From Adiantum capillus-veneris (Eukaryota > Streptophyta > Polypodiopsida > Polypodiales > Pteridaceae): a stretch of DNA of 64,000 nt. The stretch is taken from positions 101,369,855 to 101,433,854 of the forward strand of contig CM043943.1 of the NCBI GenBank assembly GCA_014529385.2, written 5' to 3'. The notes under the pieces were generated by a model. That model did no database searches. It worked only from the letters and a program-made list of their open reading frames with translations, and had not been told where the DNA came from. Each line of letters begins with the position of its first letter. Within the stretch, counting starts at the first letter, position 1. Made by a program: the position numbers and the translations under genes. Below are positions 27,287-38,801 of this stretch, piece by piece.

Positions 27287-28521
27287 ATGAACCTTAGATC
27301 TAGTTGTGTACTAGGAAATCAGGGCATACTTGGAGAAACATCCATTAGAGTATCCACCGAAGAAAGCGTGAATCAAGGCAATTCCTTGCACACAGTTCTT
27401 GAAGAAGTCTCAGACACTTTTTCAGATTCAACATCCGAAATGTCTTCTTACTCGACTCACTCCGAAATCGGAACGACAATGCGCTACAAGCATATACTCT
27501 CTTTTTACAAGACTAACTACCATGGAGACCAGGTTTACTTTGATCCTAATGAGGAGTATGCTATTCGCATTGATGACCATGTTATTGAGTTCGAAGAAGA
27601 GATTAGGGCAAACAAACAAGGAAAAATGTGCATGGACAAAAACGGAACTCAGTATGTACGGAAAACCCTGATGTGGTAGACGAATGGGGGTTAGAAGTAA
27701 ACACCATAATCCCAAACATGTCAGCAAAAGAAGGACCACCAACTTTAGAATCTGAGGGATATGACCAAGTAGATTTGAAGCCTTTGAAACGGCTGAGTAC
27801 CGATAATTCTTGGGTCGGAGTCTATTGTTCGGAAGAGAGAAATATAAAATATCTTCTGTGCACTTTGCATGCCAAACTAGGACAATTAACGGCCATGAAG
27901 ATCATTTATAACTTCAAGATCAAAGATAAGGGATCAATAGACCTACCAACCTACCTGTTTAGGGATTATTATAACAACAACTTTGTTATGATGACTCGTA
28001 AGGAGGTAGAACAAACCAAATACCAAGGGTATTCCATAAGGGATTGGATATTGGGACAAGCACCAGAAACAATTCCAAGAGATGAACACCGTGAGAGATC
28101 ATCTGATAGTAATGTAAACAAACCAGAAACCACCTTATCAAGAAGAAAACCGGGTGACACTAAGGCCATACCAGGGCTACATGAGTCCCTATTTCCAACA
28201 GACTGGTTTGAAGGACTCGGAACAGGACCAGCTGCCAAAAGACCGGGAGTTGAACCAAACAGACGCGTCATACTAACTAATTTTCAAAAATGGGTCAGAA
28301 ATTACAGTGGATCAGGGGATCCATACGACCACTTAGCAAGCTTTAAGAAAGTGCTAAGAGCAGAACGTATATTCGATTTTCATACTCAATTTGACGGTTT
28401 TGGAATGACATTAGAAGGAAACGCATTGACATGGTTCCAAAACATTCCACCAAGGTCAATCATGGACTTGAATACGTTAGCTCAAGGATTTCCAAAATGG
28501 GGATCAAACATAATACGCTAG
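27287..28521 (+). pseudogene. Element A gag, N-terminal and capsid part
   Basis: Two overlapping plus-strand frames (27287-27679, 130 aa; 27628-28521, 297 aa) are the same gene with a frameshift near 27650. The second ends with a retrotransposon gag domain: FQKWVRNYSGSGDPYDHLASF (about 28287-28346), FDFHTQFDGFGMTLEGNALTWF, IPPRSIMDLNTLAQGFPKWG. This is the Retrotrans_gag pattern (YxGxGDPxxHL...LxGxAxxWF). The N-terminal part is acidic and Ser-rich. A stop at 28519-28521 truncates it. Gag would form the virus-like particle capsid in the cytoplasm. Confidence 0.75.
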
Positions 28522-29510
28522 CTCAAATCTACAGCTTTAAATAGAAACATGGTGAGTCTGTTAGGGATTGTGAAACTCGAATAAAACAATACATTGCCAG
28601 ATGCCCAGGGCTAGAGATTCCTGCAGAACTTAACGACTTGTATCTTTGTTTCTAGAAGCCGTGCTAAACAAAGAACTTCATGCTATATAGTAAAAATCAT
28701 ACATGACCCTAGAAGAGTGTGTGTCAGATGCTATTTAATTAGGAGACAATTGTGATATTTTCAAAGAAGAAGATGTTCCTAAGGATAACCAAAGCAAGAA
28801 AACAACATCCACTAAACCAGCACAAGTGGGAATGGCTGCTGCAGACCACTTTCATCCATAGAAGATATGCTCAAAAGGATGAACAACATGATGATCAACA
28901 TGCAAAAATCACCTCTGAGGGGATGAGGACAAGGGATACCTCAACAGGGACAACCAATTAGGCCACAAAAATGGTGTGCAATTGACGGTAAATGGACCAA
29001 CCATGAGACCACGAGTGCTACTTCACACCATGAGGCCACAAGGAAAACCCATGTACAAATATTCGCCTAATATGGCCCAAACTCAAATACCACCAATGGG
29101 TATGGAAAGACCTCAACCTTTGTTGGGTCAACAATCTATGTATCCAGGACATAATGCAGTGCTTGTAAAGTACATGCACTCCAAAGGAGTCCTATATAAA
29201 CAAGCATTAGTGCCTCTTACACCCTATGCAGAGCCTAATCCATCTACAATAATAGTAGAATGATATTGATATAATTCACATCCACCACCAATGGAAGAAA
29301 CCGTGACTTATGCTCCACCAGAGCTCACACCAATGTATTATGTAGCTAATCAAGGCGTCAAACCTCCCATGGTAAGACCCATGATTAAGCCAAGAATGGA
29401 AAACTGTCACAACTATGGTGCTGATGATCACTAGAAAAACGAATGTCCAGAGCCTGACAAAAACCTCAAGCCAGTTGAAGCCTATTGCATACAATGTTGC
29501 AAAAAGGGAG
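28522..29510 (+). pseudogene. Element A gag C-terminus with ruined zinc knuckles
   Basis: Plus-strand fragments in several frames continue gag. At about 29401-29445 a knuckle of the form C-x2-C-x4-H-x4-C is readable, but the second Cys is Tyr and the residue after His is a stop. A second Cys pair (CIQC) follows at about 29488, where sequence homologous to element B's LTR begins (29511). Confidence 0.6.
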
Positions 29511-29735
29511 GACTCACATAGGAGCGGACAATGTGGGACACACTATCACATGAAAAGGAGAGGCTAGTCTTGACTAATCTTAATGAGGGGGGACTGTGTG
29601 GCCTTATCTTCTGATGATAATGACAAAGTGGTCAAGTTGATGGGTACCACAAGGGTACCAAAAATGCGGGTATGATTTTTAAAAAAAAAAGATTTTTTTT
29701 TTTTTTGGAAAAACGTTGGACGTTTTCTTTTCTTC

Positions 29736-29744
29736 TATAAATAG
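29736..29744 (+). promoter_or_regulatory. TATA box in the element B 5' LTR
   Basis: TATAAATAG, conserved at 37762-37770 in the 3' LTR within a longer conserved block (GTTGGACGTTTTCTTTTC upstream). Probable Pol II promoter of the element. Confidence 0.65.
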
Positions 29745-29899
29745 AGCATCCATGATCACACTTTAGACATAGAGATTGCCTCTATAGTGCTCACGAATTG
29801 CTGCCACTTCTCTTAGAGAGAAGGCGTCTACAAACCACTAAGAGAGCAAAAACTCTAGTGGATTAATAAGGTGCGTATTAATTGAGCATTCAATTAACT

Positions 29900-30540
29900 T
29901 TAGGAATGATGTATGTGTGCTATCTCCTACTCTAATCTCTCTAATAGATTAGTAAGATTCAATCAACTATGTGTGTGTGTGTGCTATCTATTACTCTAAT
30001 CTCTCTAATAGATTAGTAAGATTCAATTAGTTTTAAGAAGGATATGTGTGTATGTGTGCTATCTCCTACTCTAATCTCTTTAATAGATTAGTAAGATTCA
30101 ATTAGTTTAAGAAGGATATGTGTGTATGTGTGCTATCTCCTACTCTAATCTCTCTAATAGATTAGTAAGATTCAATTAGTTTTAAGAAGGATATGTGTGT
30201 ATGTGTGCTATCTTTTACTCTAATTTCTCTAATAGATTAGTAAGATTCAATTAGTTTTAAGAAAGAAATGTTTGTATGTGTGCTATCTCTTACTCTAATT
30301 TCTCTAATAGATTAGTAAGATTCAATAAATTTTAAGAAGGATATGTGTGTGTGTGTGTGTGTGTGTGTGCGATATCTCTTACTCTAATTTCTCTAATAGA
30401 TTAGTAAGAGTCAATTAGCTTTAGAAAGGGATGTGTGTGTGTTCTCTTTTACTCTAATCTTTCTAATGGATTAGTAAGATTCAATTAACTTTAGAAAAAA
30501 TGTGTGTGTATGTTTTCTCTTACTTTAATCTCTCTAAGTA
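29900..30540 (+). repeat. ~75-bp minisatellite in the element B 5' LTR
   Basis: About nine diverged copies. Each holds a TG-rich start, CTACTCTAATCTCTCTAATA, then GATTAGTAAGATTCAATTAG. CTAATCT and AGATTAG within each copy can form a 7-bp stem. One copy has an expanded (GT)n. The same array is in the 3' LTR at about 37900-38200 and 44162-44600. Confidence 0.85.
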
Positions 30541-30993
30541 TACCTACTCTCTCTAGTTAGTACATCTTCACTCTATTAACTTATGCATAGTTAATTGATA
30601 GTTAATACATAAGAGAACTCATCATATTCTTATTATACATGATAAAATTCTCAGTCACCAATTTTATTGTCAATTAGATTAAGTAGAATTTCGAATAATA
30701 CTAAAAATTGATGTAGTTGAAGTATAAAAATTGAAGCTAGAATTGGATTAGAAATGTCATGCATAAAAGTAATACAGAGCTAAACTTTCACTCGTGGTTT
30801 ACACACTTAATTTTTTATTAATTACGATTAGCAAATATTTGATGTATAGAAATTAAATGTAGAACAAAAACACTAAGTGTGAATCCAAGTTGGCGAGGGT
30901 TCAATTACAGATTCTCTTTGGAAACAAGGAGATTACTAAGAAAATTGATCAATTTAAAGTTCTAAGTGTATAACATAAGTGTAGTACAAAAAG

Positions 30994-31116
30994 ATGGCTC
31001 CAAAGCGTGCTCGAACACAAGGCGTTAATGATCATGAAGCCGGTACAAGCAACGAGGAAACTCTTGCGAAACATGCTATGTCTCCACCAATCGGACCAAT
31101 CGGAGCTATGGTACAG
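30994..31116 (+). CDS. LTR-encoded first coding exon of element B (MAPKRARTQ...)
   Basis: An ATG-initiated 41-codon open segment inside the LTR begins MAPKRARTQG and ends GPIGAMVQ right at a consensus splice donor (CAG/GTTAGT, GT at 31117-31118). The twin in the 3' LTR (45067-45189) keeps start, frame, length and donor despite many substitutions. The basic N-terminus resembles the start of chromoviral gag proteins. It could be joined in phase 0 to the ORF that begins directly after an AG at 32382-32383, or to gag at about 33021 by another acceptor. That this is a real exon is inferred from conservation. Confidence 0.5.
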
Positions 31117-31118
31117 GT

Positions 31119-32202
31119 TAGTATTGCAATTTCAAGTTATGCATCATTGCATATGCGAGACCATAGGAATATATTATTTACCTTATGAAAAGAAAACACG
31201 GACCGAAACCACGCGTCTTAACCCCAAGAAACTCGGCATATGTTTGACAAGTAAGAAAGATTGTCTGGTTAAACTGGTTGCTATAGGAAAGAATGTTTGT
31301 CCAAAACCTTAGGTATGGTTTCTCGCAAGTCTCTCTGCTTATTAGCGCTGGCATTATGTGGCAGTTGTCGAGCCGTGAGATGACGCCTACGATGTCACTG
31401 CTGATGTTGTGGTGGGAGTACACCCAGATTAGCCCAGCTGGATACTGCAGTTTTGTTTTGCGGTGGCGTGAGGATGACGCCCAGATTGGCACCGTTGTTG
31501 CTGTGGCGGGAGTACGTCTAGATTAGCACAACGAGTACTTGTCAAGCGGTATGGGACGCTCATGAGGACAAGGGTTTTTATAAATAATGTATATACCGAT
31601 CGGACATAATAGCGCCAGTAGAGATTCTTGAGTGAACCTAATCCAAGGGTTGTTGGTTTAAAATTGGACGACTTCTTGTTTGACTATTGTTTGTAATACT
31701 GTTTGAAGGGTTGTTTTAACGAACTAGTATCATAAATAAAGTAAAGGAACATGTATGTTGAAACTATGTGGTAGTAATTAGATAACAAAAGAAGGGTGAG
31801 TGTGGTGTGGAAAGTGGGACAATGATATCCCGACGGTATCATTCTATGGACGGGTGGACCCGATGAGTCGGGTAACTTTCCAACGCTAGAAATTGTTTTT
31901 TAAAAGTCATAAATCTTAAAAGAGACAAACCTTGTCCGCTGTGCTTCTTAGACATGGGGAAAAAAGCGCACAGGTTGGTCAATCTAAGATTTAGACTTTT
32001 AGGTATAATTGATTATAGATAGTTTTTAGATTGGGTTATGGTGGTCACGCTCCGCCATAGAGAGATAGGACCAATCCTTCACTAACGGTTCATGCCCGTG
32101 GATACATAGTAGCTAAGGCAATGTTCGTTGGTTTTTCTTTTCAGGATTGGAGACCTATCAAAGGTTCTCCTCTCCTCTCAAAAAGGGAGCAGGGACCTCA
32201 CA
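31119..32202 (+). other. 3' half of the element B LTR, no further gene
   Basis: Intron-like sequence downstream of the donor. A possible acceptor (TTTTCAG) occurs at about 32138-32144. Ends at the LTR edge. Confidence 0.5.
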
Positions 32203-32203
32203 C

Positions 32204-32215
32204 TGGTATCAGAGC
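32204..32215 (+). promoter_or_regulatory. Primer-binding site, tRNA-iMet type
   Basis: TGGTATCAGAGC one base after the LTR end, the classic complement of the plant initiator tRNA-Met 3' end. Confidence 0.93.
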
Positions 32216-32383
32216 ATAGGTTAAAGCTTGAGGAGATTTTTAGATTGATGTTTTGATATTGAAGGATGTGAATGTTTGAAATAATAGAAGAACTTAGAAA
32301 AGTTGTTTTGAGTTTTATATGGTATTGAAGATTGAACTTTCCTGGTACAGAAAAATGTTCATTCAGCCTACAAAAAATTCCAG

Positions 32384-32899
32384 GTGTTCACCATTATGTT
32401 TGAAAATGCATGCCAATCACCAAATTATCAATTTCGAAAAAGGGTTATGATGATTTTGGATAGGGGGTTTGCACCACCTATCCCAAGGGTTCATAGAGGA
32501 TGGGACATCAACTGGAGTCCATCTGGAGGAATCTATACCAGCGATGCTGAAAAGATATGGTGCATGGATACCAACCTCAAGAAACTTCGATCGGCAGAGG
32601 AGTTAAAAGTCATCGAAGTTTATCTTTTCATTGGTACTAAGAATCCGGATGCTACTATTACCTTGGAAGGAGAAAAGATATCTCAGACTCAATGGGTCTA
32701 TAACCAAGTTACAAAAGTTATCCATGGTGGTAGGATTCGACCCATATGTGTATCTCGTAGCTTTCAAGGGTCAAAGGAAACTTATTATTTTGATCCTTTA
32801 GCCTATCCTTTTATAGTCACACTAAACTCAAAATATAGAGACATTACAATCCTTGTACCTAAAGACTACCAACCTTGGTTGCAAATAATGTGTATATAA
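32384..32899 (+). CDS. Additional 171-aa ORF between PBS and gag of element B, unrecognised
   Basis: The open frame starts with GTG immediately after an AG (CCAG, 32380-32383) and runs 171 codons to 32899 without damage, unlike the stop-ridden pol. Readable segments include PIPRVHRGWDINWSPSGG, IYTSDAEKIWCMDTNLKKL and GRIRPICVSRSFQGSK. I recognise no family. Lacking an early ATG, it is best explained as a 3' exon; the LTR exon ending at 31116 joins it in phase 0. Upstream additional ORFs are known from some plant Ty3/gypsy elements. Alternatively it is a decayed gag N-terminus. A stop separates it from gag at about 33021. Confidence 0.5.
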   Translation: MFTIMFENACQSPNYQFRKRVMMILDRGFAPPIPRVHRGWDINWSPSGGIYTSDAEKIWCMDTNLKKLRSAEELKVIEVYLFIGTKNPDATITLEGEKISQTQWVYNQVTKVIHGGRIRPICVSRSFQGSKETYYFDPLAYPFIVTLNSKYRDITILVPKDYQPWLQIMCI

Positions 32900-33020
32900 A
32901 TAAAGTTTGGATTAATATTATCTTTTGTTTGTATTATTGTCTGATCAAGTCTTTCCTTAAAGTGGATTAAAGTTAGAGTATCCAATAAAGTTTCACTTAA
33001 TCTATATTTCACGGAGTGCG

Positions 33021-33610
33021 GTGTACACATCTCTTCAAGAGAAAAAGCTACTTCTCAAGCAATCTAAACTTCCCTCTTTCAAAGGGGAAGGAGCCCTAGT
33101 TGAGCGCGATGTAGAAGTGTGGCTCGAAGAGATGGAGGATTATTTTGTTTCTCTGTTGGTACTACTCCCGATAACTAAGCAATGTTGGCTATGTTTCGTC
33201 TCACGGGGGATGGCAAGCTTTGGTGGAAACAACACTGCAAAGATAATCAAGTAGCTCAAAACACTCAAACTTGGGAAGATATTAAGTATGCTGTCAAAGG
33301 ACGTTATCTTCCACCTACACACGAATCCCTTAAGATAAATGAATTCTTAAACTTAAGTCAGTTTTATCTTACAGTGGAAGAATACTACTCCAAATTTGTA
33401 ACTCTTAGGCGCTATGCTCCGCCAATGACCGCATATCAACAAGTAGCCCGTTTTTGCCAAGGGCTAAATGCTCCTTTAAATACACGTCTAGAATCCATGA
33501 GGCCTGTAAATTTGCAAGATACTCTTTTAAGAGCTAAACCCTTAGCTAAAGAGATGTCAAAATCTCAAAGGGTACGAAATGGAAATATAAGGAATGTATG
33601 TCCTAGGTGA
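33021..33610 (+). pseudogene. Element B gag
   Basis: Two overlapping frames (33021-33254 and 33182-33610) form one gag domain with a frameshift near 33190: LLLKQSKLPSFKGEGALVERDV followed by DGKLWWKQHCKDN, WEDIKYAVKGRYLPP and LSQFYLTVEEYYSKFVTLRRYA, the Retrotrans_gag pattern of chromoviruses. An Arg/Gly-rich tail with a stop (about 33608-33710) follows in place of a zinc knuckle. It would encode the capsid. Confidence 0.78.
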
Positions 33611-33841
33611 GTCTCTGCATCAAATACACCTAATCGAGCTAGAGGACGAGGCCAAATAATAAATCGTGGAGGAAGAAATGGAGGATGAGGTCAAGGGCGC
33701 GGAACGGCTTCCAGAGTCAATGCTATCATAGGAGAACCAACATTGGGAGAAGAACAAAAGGAAAGAGCAACTCTACATGCTGCAATTGATAAACCAAGAG
33801 CAAGACAACAATATGCTGTCATTCAAACACCTGCAAATCAC

Positions 33842-34176
33842 CAAGGTGAAAAATTGAGCTTCTTATTGATTGTGGTAGTACTCACTCTTTCTTGTCACCT
33901 AAATGTTTAAGGAGGTTAGGACTTAATCAACACCCTGCAAGAAAGATGAGAGTTGAATTAGCCAATGGAAAGGAGGTGTTATCTCAGTACACTGTGGGAA
34001 AAATAGATTTCAAGTTGGGAGAATACTCTACTTCTGCTATTTTTCGAACCTTACCCATAGGAATCTATGACGGAATTCTTGGATTGGATTGGTTAGCCAG
34101 TCATAATGCCAATATCCATTGTGCCCAAGGAAGTGTTACTTTTGTGGACAACCAAGGTCAAGAAGTCACTATTTAA
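33842..34176 (+). pseudogene. Element B aspartic protease
   Basis: From about 33858 the active-site stretch ELLIDCGSTHSFLSPK (Asp in D-C-G-S) is readable, continuing in the open frame 33892-34176 with RVELANGKEVLSQYTVG and GILGLDWLASHNANI, the conserved second half (L-G-x-D-W-L) of retropepsins. A frame offset at about 33855 separates it from the preceding segment. It processes the Gag-Pol polyprotein in functional relatives. Confidence 0.78.
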
Positions 34177-34203
34177 GGCCAGAATGGACGACCAAAAGCT
34201 TAC

Positions 34204-35891
34204 TTGGTCAAAGCTAATCGTCTTTTGAAAGGGTTACGCAAGGGTAAAAAAAAAATTATAGTCAAGCTAAAAAAAGTAGAAAAATCTTCTTCCAACCCTG
34301 AACCAATGTGGCTAGAAGAATTTTCGGATGTTTTCCCCACTGAACTTTCTGAACTACCACCACCTAGGGAGGTAGACCATGAAATCAAAATTTTTCCAGG
34401 TAGTGAACCAGTCTCAAGAGCGCCATACAAGATGTCACTTCCAGAGGCTATAGAACTCAAGGAGCAGGTCAACCAATTGATTGAGCAAGGGTTTATCCGA
34501 CCTAGTACATCTCCATGGGGTGCACCTGTTCTCTTCCAAAAGAAAAAGGATGGCTCTCTTTGACTTTGCATAGATTATAGGGGCTTAAATTAGGTTACCA
34601 TCAAGAATAAATATCCAATTCCTCGTATTGATGAGATGCTGGATAGATTACATGGAGCCAAAATATTCACAAAGATCGATCTTCGATCTGGCTATCATCA
34701 ACTTTGAATTCAAGGCGGCTAATATCTCCAAAATAGCTTTCAACAATCGTTATGGTCATTACGAATTTACAGTGATGGCTTTCGGACTTACGAATGCTCC
34801 TACAACTTTCAATCACCTGATGCATGATATCTTTAGAGAATTCTTGGATGATTTTGTCCTAGTATTCTTTGACGATATCTTAATTTATTCCAAATCAGAG
34901 GAAGAGCATGAAGGACATGTTAGGAAAGTGTTAGAGCTTTTACGCCAAAATAAGTTGTATGCAAAGAAAAGCAAATGTACCTTCTTTACCCCTAAGGTCT
35001 GTTACTTAGGGTTTATCATTTCACCTGAACGAGTATCTCTTGACCCTGACAAAGTCAAGGATATTGTGGAATGGCCTCACTTCACAAACCGAAGTCAGAG
35101 GGTTCTTAGGTATCACAAGGTGGTACAGGATCTTTGTAAAGGACTATGCTCGTAAAGCTGCACCACTAACCGAATTTTTAAAGAAAGGAGCTACGATACT
35201 TTGGGAAGAAAAACATGAATCTTGCTTCAAATAGCTTAAGGAGTATCTTGCTTCAAAACCTCTCTTAAAACTTCTAGACTTTATCCAAGAATTCGAGGTG
35301 ATCACAGATGCTAGTAACCTTGCATTAGGAGGAGTCCTTACTCAAGAAGGAAGGCCTGTAGCTTATACTTCTCGGAATCTTAGGATTCATGAAGTGAATT
35401 ATGCTACACATGATTTAGAATTGCCAGCAGTTATTCACACTCTCAAGCTATTGAGACATTATCTATTGGGACGCAAATTCGAGTTGGTAACGGATCACAA
35501 GAGTCTTAAGTGGATTTTTACCCAACCTAACCTTAACATGAGACAGAGGAGATGGATAGAGCTCATGCACAAATATGATTTTGATATTAAATTTAGACCA
35601 GGTAAGGATAATGTTGTGGTAGATGCCCTAAGCCGTAAAGCTTTTCTCGGGGCAATTTCCATGGCTAACAACCCTATTTTACACAAGGTCTCGGATGCTA
35701 CTGTCAGAGATGGAGATTACCAGATGCTTGCTGGTATCCTACGTGAAGAGAGGGTATCATCAAATCAGCCTAAACCTCTACATTACTCCTTAGAAGATGG
35801 GAAAATTTACTATAGGAATCGACTATGCATACCTAAGGATTCTACCCTAAGGAATGCTATCCTATATGAAGCACATGATGGCCCAACTTGA
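34204..35891 (+). pseudogene. Element B reverse transcriptase and RNase H
   Basis: 34204-34563 covers the pol linker and RT fingers (EFSDVFPTELSELPPPREVD, IEQGFIRPSTSPWGAPVLF) and ends at a stop that looks like a CGA-to-TGA change. 34628-35155 covers the palm with AFGLTNAPTTF and catalytic FFDD (34865-34876, intact). Frameshifts occur near 34690 and 35100. 35298-35891 is RNase H: ITDASNLALGGVLTQEGRPV, YATHDLELPAV, TDHKSLKWIF, then GKDNVVVDALSRK. It ends at a TGA just before the integrase zinc finger. The domain order PR-RT-RH-IN is that of Ty3/gypsy. Confidence 0.88.
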
Positions 35892-37118
35892 GGACATCCA
35901 GGTTATGCCGAAACCATCAATGCAATTCGCAGAAGTTACTATTGGCAATGGATGAAGGGTGATGTCCTTCGCTATGTGAAGCAGTGTTTGTCTTGTCAAT
36001 GGATTAAGGCAGAAAGACTAAAGATGCCAGGTAAATTACATCCTTTAGATATTCCCCAAATGAAATGGGAATGTATTAGCACGGCCTTTATCACCGGGTT
36101 TCCTTCTGTTCAAGCTCGCTATGATTCAATCATGGTCATAGTCGACTTGCTTACTAAAGTGGCTCACTTAATCCTAGTCAAGACAACCTTTACAGCTTCA
36201 GATATTGCTCATCTGTTTGTGAAGGAGGTTTTCAGAATTCATGGTTTACCCAAGAGGATTGTCAGCAATCATGATGCCAAGTTTACTTCAAAGTTTTGGG
36301 TATCATTGTTTCAAGCTATTGGAACCCAGTTATGTTTTAGTACTGCTTATCATCCTCAAACTGATGGCCAAACTGAAAGAGTTAATCAAGTAATTGAAGA
36401 CATCCTGAGAGCCTACTGCAATAGAGAACCTCGCAAGTGGATTCAATACCTACCCTTGGTAGAGTATGCATACAATTCCTCTACTCATAGAAGTATTGGA
36501 ATGACACCTTTTAATGCTCTTTATGGTCAAGAATGTTTATCACCTCTTAACTTTTCTGACCCCACTATAAGGGTTGAAGCCTCAAAGAAAATGCTTAAAG
36601 AAATGGAAGCTCAAACCAAAGCTATTCAAAGGGATATTCAAGCAGCTCAAGATCAACAAAAGAAGTACGCCGACTTAAAAATATTTGATCGGATTTTCAA
36701 AGAAGGTGACAAAGTTTTCTTACGAGTAAAGCCCAAAAAGAGCAATCTGTCTCTCGGAACGTATAAGAATCTTACTTACCGATATTGTGGACCTTACGAA
36801 ATAATCAAGGTTGTAAGTGATCAAGCTTATAGACTAAAACTCCCTTCTCATCTCAAATTTCATGATCTATTTCATGTAAGTCTGTTAAAACCTTATGTAT
36901 ATAACCCTAACCATGTCCTTGATGATGACCAAATCATTTTACCTGCTCAAGATGTTCAACAACTCCAACCTGATACTATTCTAGAAACTCGGGAGAGAAA
37001 GCTTAGGAATAGATCCATCAAAGAACATCTTATCTTATGGAAGGATTTTCCTATAGAAGATGCTACTTGGGAAGATGAGACATCCCTTCTTAAGGATTAC
37101 CCTTCTCACTGTTCTTGA
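35892..37118 (+). pseudogene. Element B integrase with C-terminal chromodomain
   Basis: The H2C2 zinc finger (GHPGYAE...CLSCQ, about 35892-36001) is followed by one long open frame (35952-37118, 388 aa). The core reads IVDLLTKVAHLILV (first Asp at 36143), RIVSNHDAKFTSKFW, where families have S-D-R-D, so the second catalytic Asp is Asn (36267-36269), and HPQTDGQTERVNQ with the Glu. The C-terminal part has GPYEIIKVVSDQAYRLKLP and FHVSLLKPY. The last ~50 residues (RNRSIKEHLILWKDFP, EDATWEDE) form a chromodomain, placing the element among chromoviruses. Chromodomains direct insertion to marked chromatin in this group. Confidence 0.88.
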
Positions 37119-37138
37119 GATGAGGGCATCTCAAATTC

Positions 37139-37152
37139 TAAGTTGGGGAGAT
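37139..37152 (+). promoter_or_regulatory. Polypurine tract of element B
   Basis: AAGTTGGGGAGAT immediately before the 3' LTR start TGTAAGGTC at 37153. Confidence 0.7.
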
Positions 37153-38229
37153 TGTAAGGTCTCTACTTTCAAATTTCACACAAGTTCTATTACGCATTTG
37201 AAATTTTTTTAACCATCACTCATTATTTAAGATATTCGAATTCAAGTTATGAGTCGTAGGTTGAGAAAACCTAGAATTTAAAATTTACGCTACAAAGTTA
37301 TGACATGTTTAGCTATATGAATCACTAACTAACTTATTGCAAGACTTATTTACTGATTGTAGAATTTTCTTTTACTACTGTAAAATTAATATAAGACTGT
37401 AAAGTTTAACTGAAAAATGTAAAGTAAATTATCATTAAGGAAATAAATAAAATAATTATAAAGACAAAAGAACACACAGGGATGACAAATGAAGGCACAT
37501 GGACTCACCTAGACTCACATAGGAGGGGACAATGTGAGACACACTGTCACATGAAAAGGGGAGGCTAGTCTTGACTAATCTTAATGAGGGGGGGCTGCGT
37601 GGCCTTATCTTTTGATGATAATGACAAAGTGGTCAAACTGATGGGTACCACAAAGGTACCAAAAATGCGGGTATGATTTTTGGGAAAAAAAAATATTTTT
37701 CTAAAAAAAATAATTAAAATTTTTTTTGTTGGGAAAAAAAGTTGGACGTTTTCTTTTCTGCTATAAATAGAGCATCCATGCTCACGAAGTGCTGCCACTT
37801 CTCTTAGAGAGAAGGCGTCTACAAACCACTAAGAGAGCAAAACCTCTAGTGGATTAATAAGGTGCGTATTAATTGAGCATTCAATTAACTCTAGGAATGA
37901 TGTATGTGTGCTATCTCCTACTCTAATCTCTCTAATAGATTAGTAAGATTCAATTAACAATGTGTGTGTGTGTGCTATCTCTTACTCTAATCTCTCTAAT
38001 AGATTAGTAAGATTCAATTAGTTTTAAGAAGGATATGTGTGTGTGTGCTATCTCCTACTCTAATCTCTCTAATAGATTAGTAAGATTCAATTAGTTTTAA
38101 GAAGGATATGTGTGTATGTGTGCTATCTCCTACTCTAATCTCTCTAATAGATTAGTAAGATTCAATTAGTTTTAAGAAGGATATGTGTGTATGTGTGCTA
38201 TCTCACTACAAGAGGTTATGTGCTCTTGT

Positions 38230-38468
38230 GACGCTCTTAGCGACGGAAATACACTGGGTTTTTATAACCCCCGGCGTCGCTAAAAGCGTCGCTACGAGAG
38301 CGTCGCTATATGCGTCGCTATAGGCGTCGCTATAGGCGTCGCTATATAGCGACGCTCATAGCGACGCCTATAGCGACGCTTATAGCGACGCTCTCACAGA
38401 AGAGTATAGCGACGCATATAGCGACGCTACAGAGCCATAAATAGCGACGCATATAGCGACGCCTGAGA
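38230..38468. repeat. Left subterminal repeats of element C
   Basis: Fourteen GCGTCGCT motifs: six forward, then eight as AGCGACGC, separated by 2-6 bp of TATA/TCAT-like sequence. Forward and reverse blocks face each other and can fold into a long hairpin centred near 38337. In CACTA elements such motifs bind the TNPA-type regulatory protein. Confidence 0.92.
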
Positions 38469-38801
38469 GAATATTTTTTTGGTGGCAGGGCATTGAATGC
38501 CTGCCACCCATCAACCATATTGTACTTGATTCACTTTTTAAAAAAAGTGCAAAGGTAAATAATAGACCCAAAATAGTCACCCACAAGACGCATTGTTTGC
38601 AAAATTGACAATTGTACACATCATAGACAAACTGAATTGATTGGCAAATGTAATAATGACAATTGTACAACATCATAGGCATAAAGAATTGATTGGAAAA
38701 AGGAATTGCGGTGACAAATGTAATAATATACATGGTTCAAAAAGACGTATAAAATCCGTCTCATGATACATAAGCTATGAGAAACCCTAAACTAATGCTA
38801 T

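Larger units (their letters stand above)
29511..32202 (+). repeat. 5' LTR of element B (5'-truncated)
   Basis: Homologous to 37512-46275 minus the CACTA insertion. The first ~360 bp present in the 3' LTR (37153-37511) are missing. Contains a TATA box, a minisatellite and a small coding exon. Ends AGGGACCTCACA. Confidence 0.88.

Noticed and set aside
38230-38468. Regularly spaced short repeats considered as a CRISPR-like array
   Set aside because: Motifs are 8-10 bp, in both orientations, at CACTA ends with matching terminal repeats and TCT duplications. These are subterminal transposon repeats.
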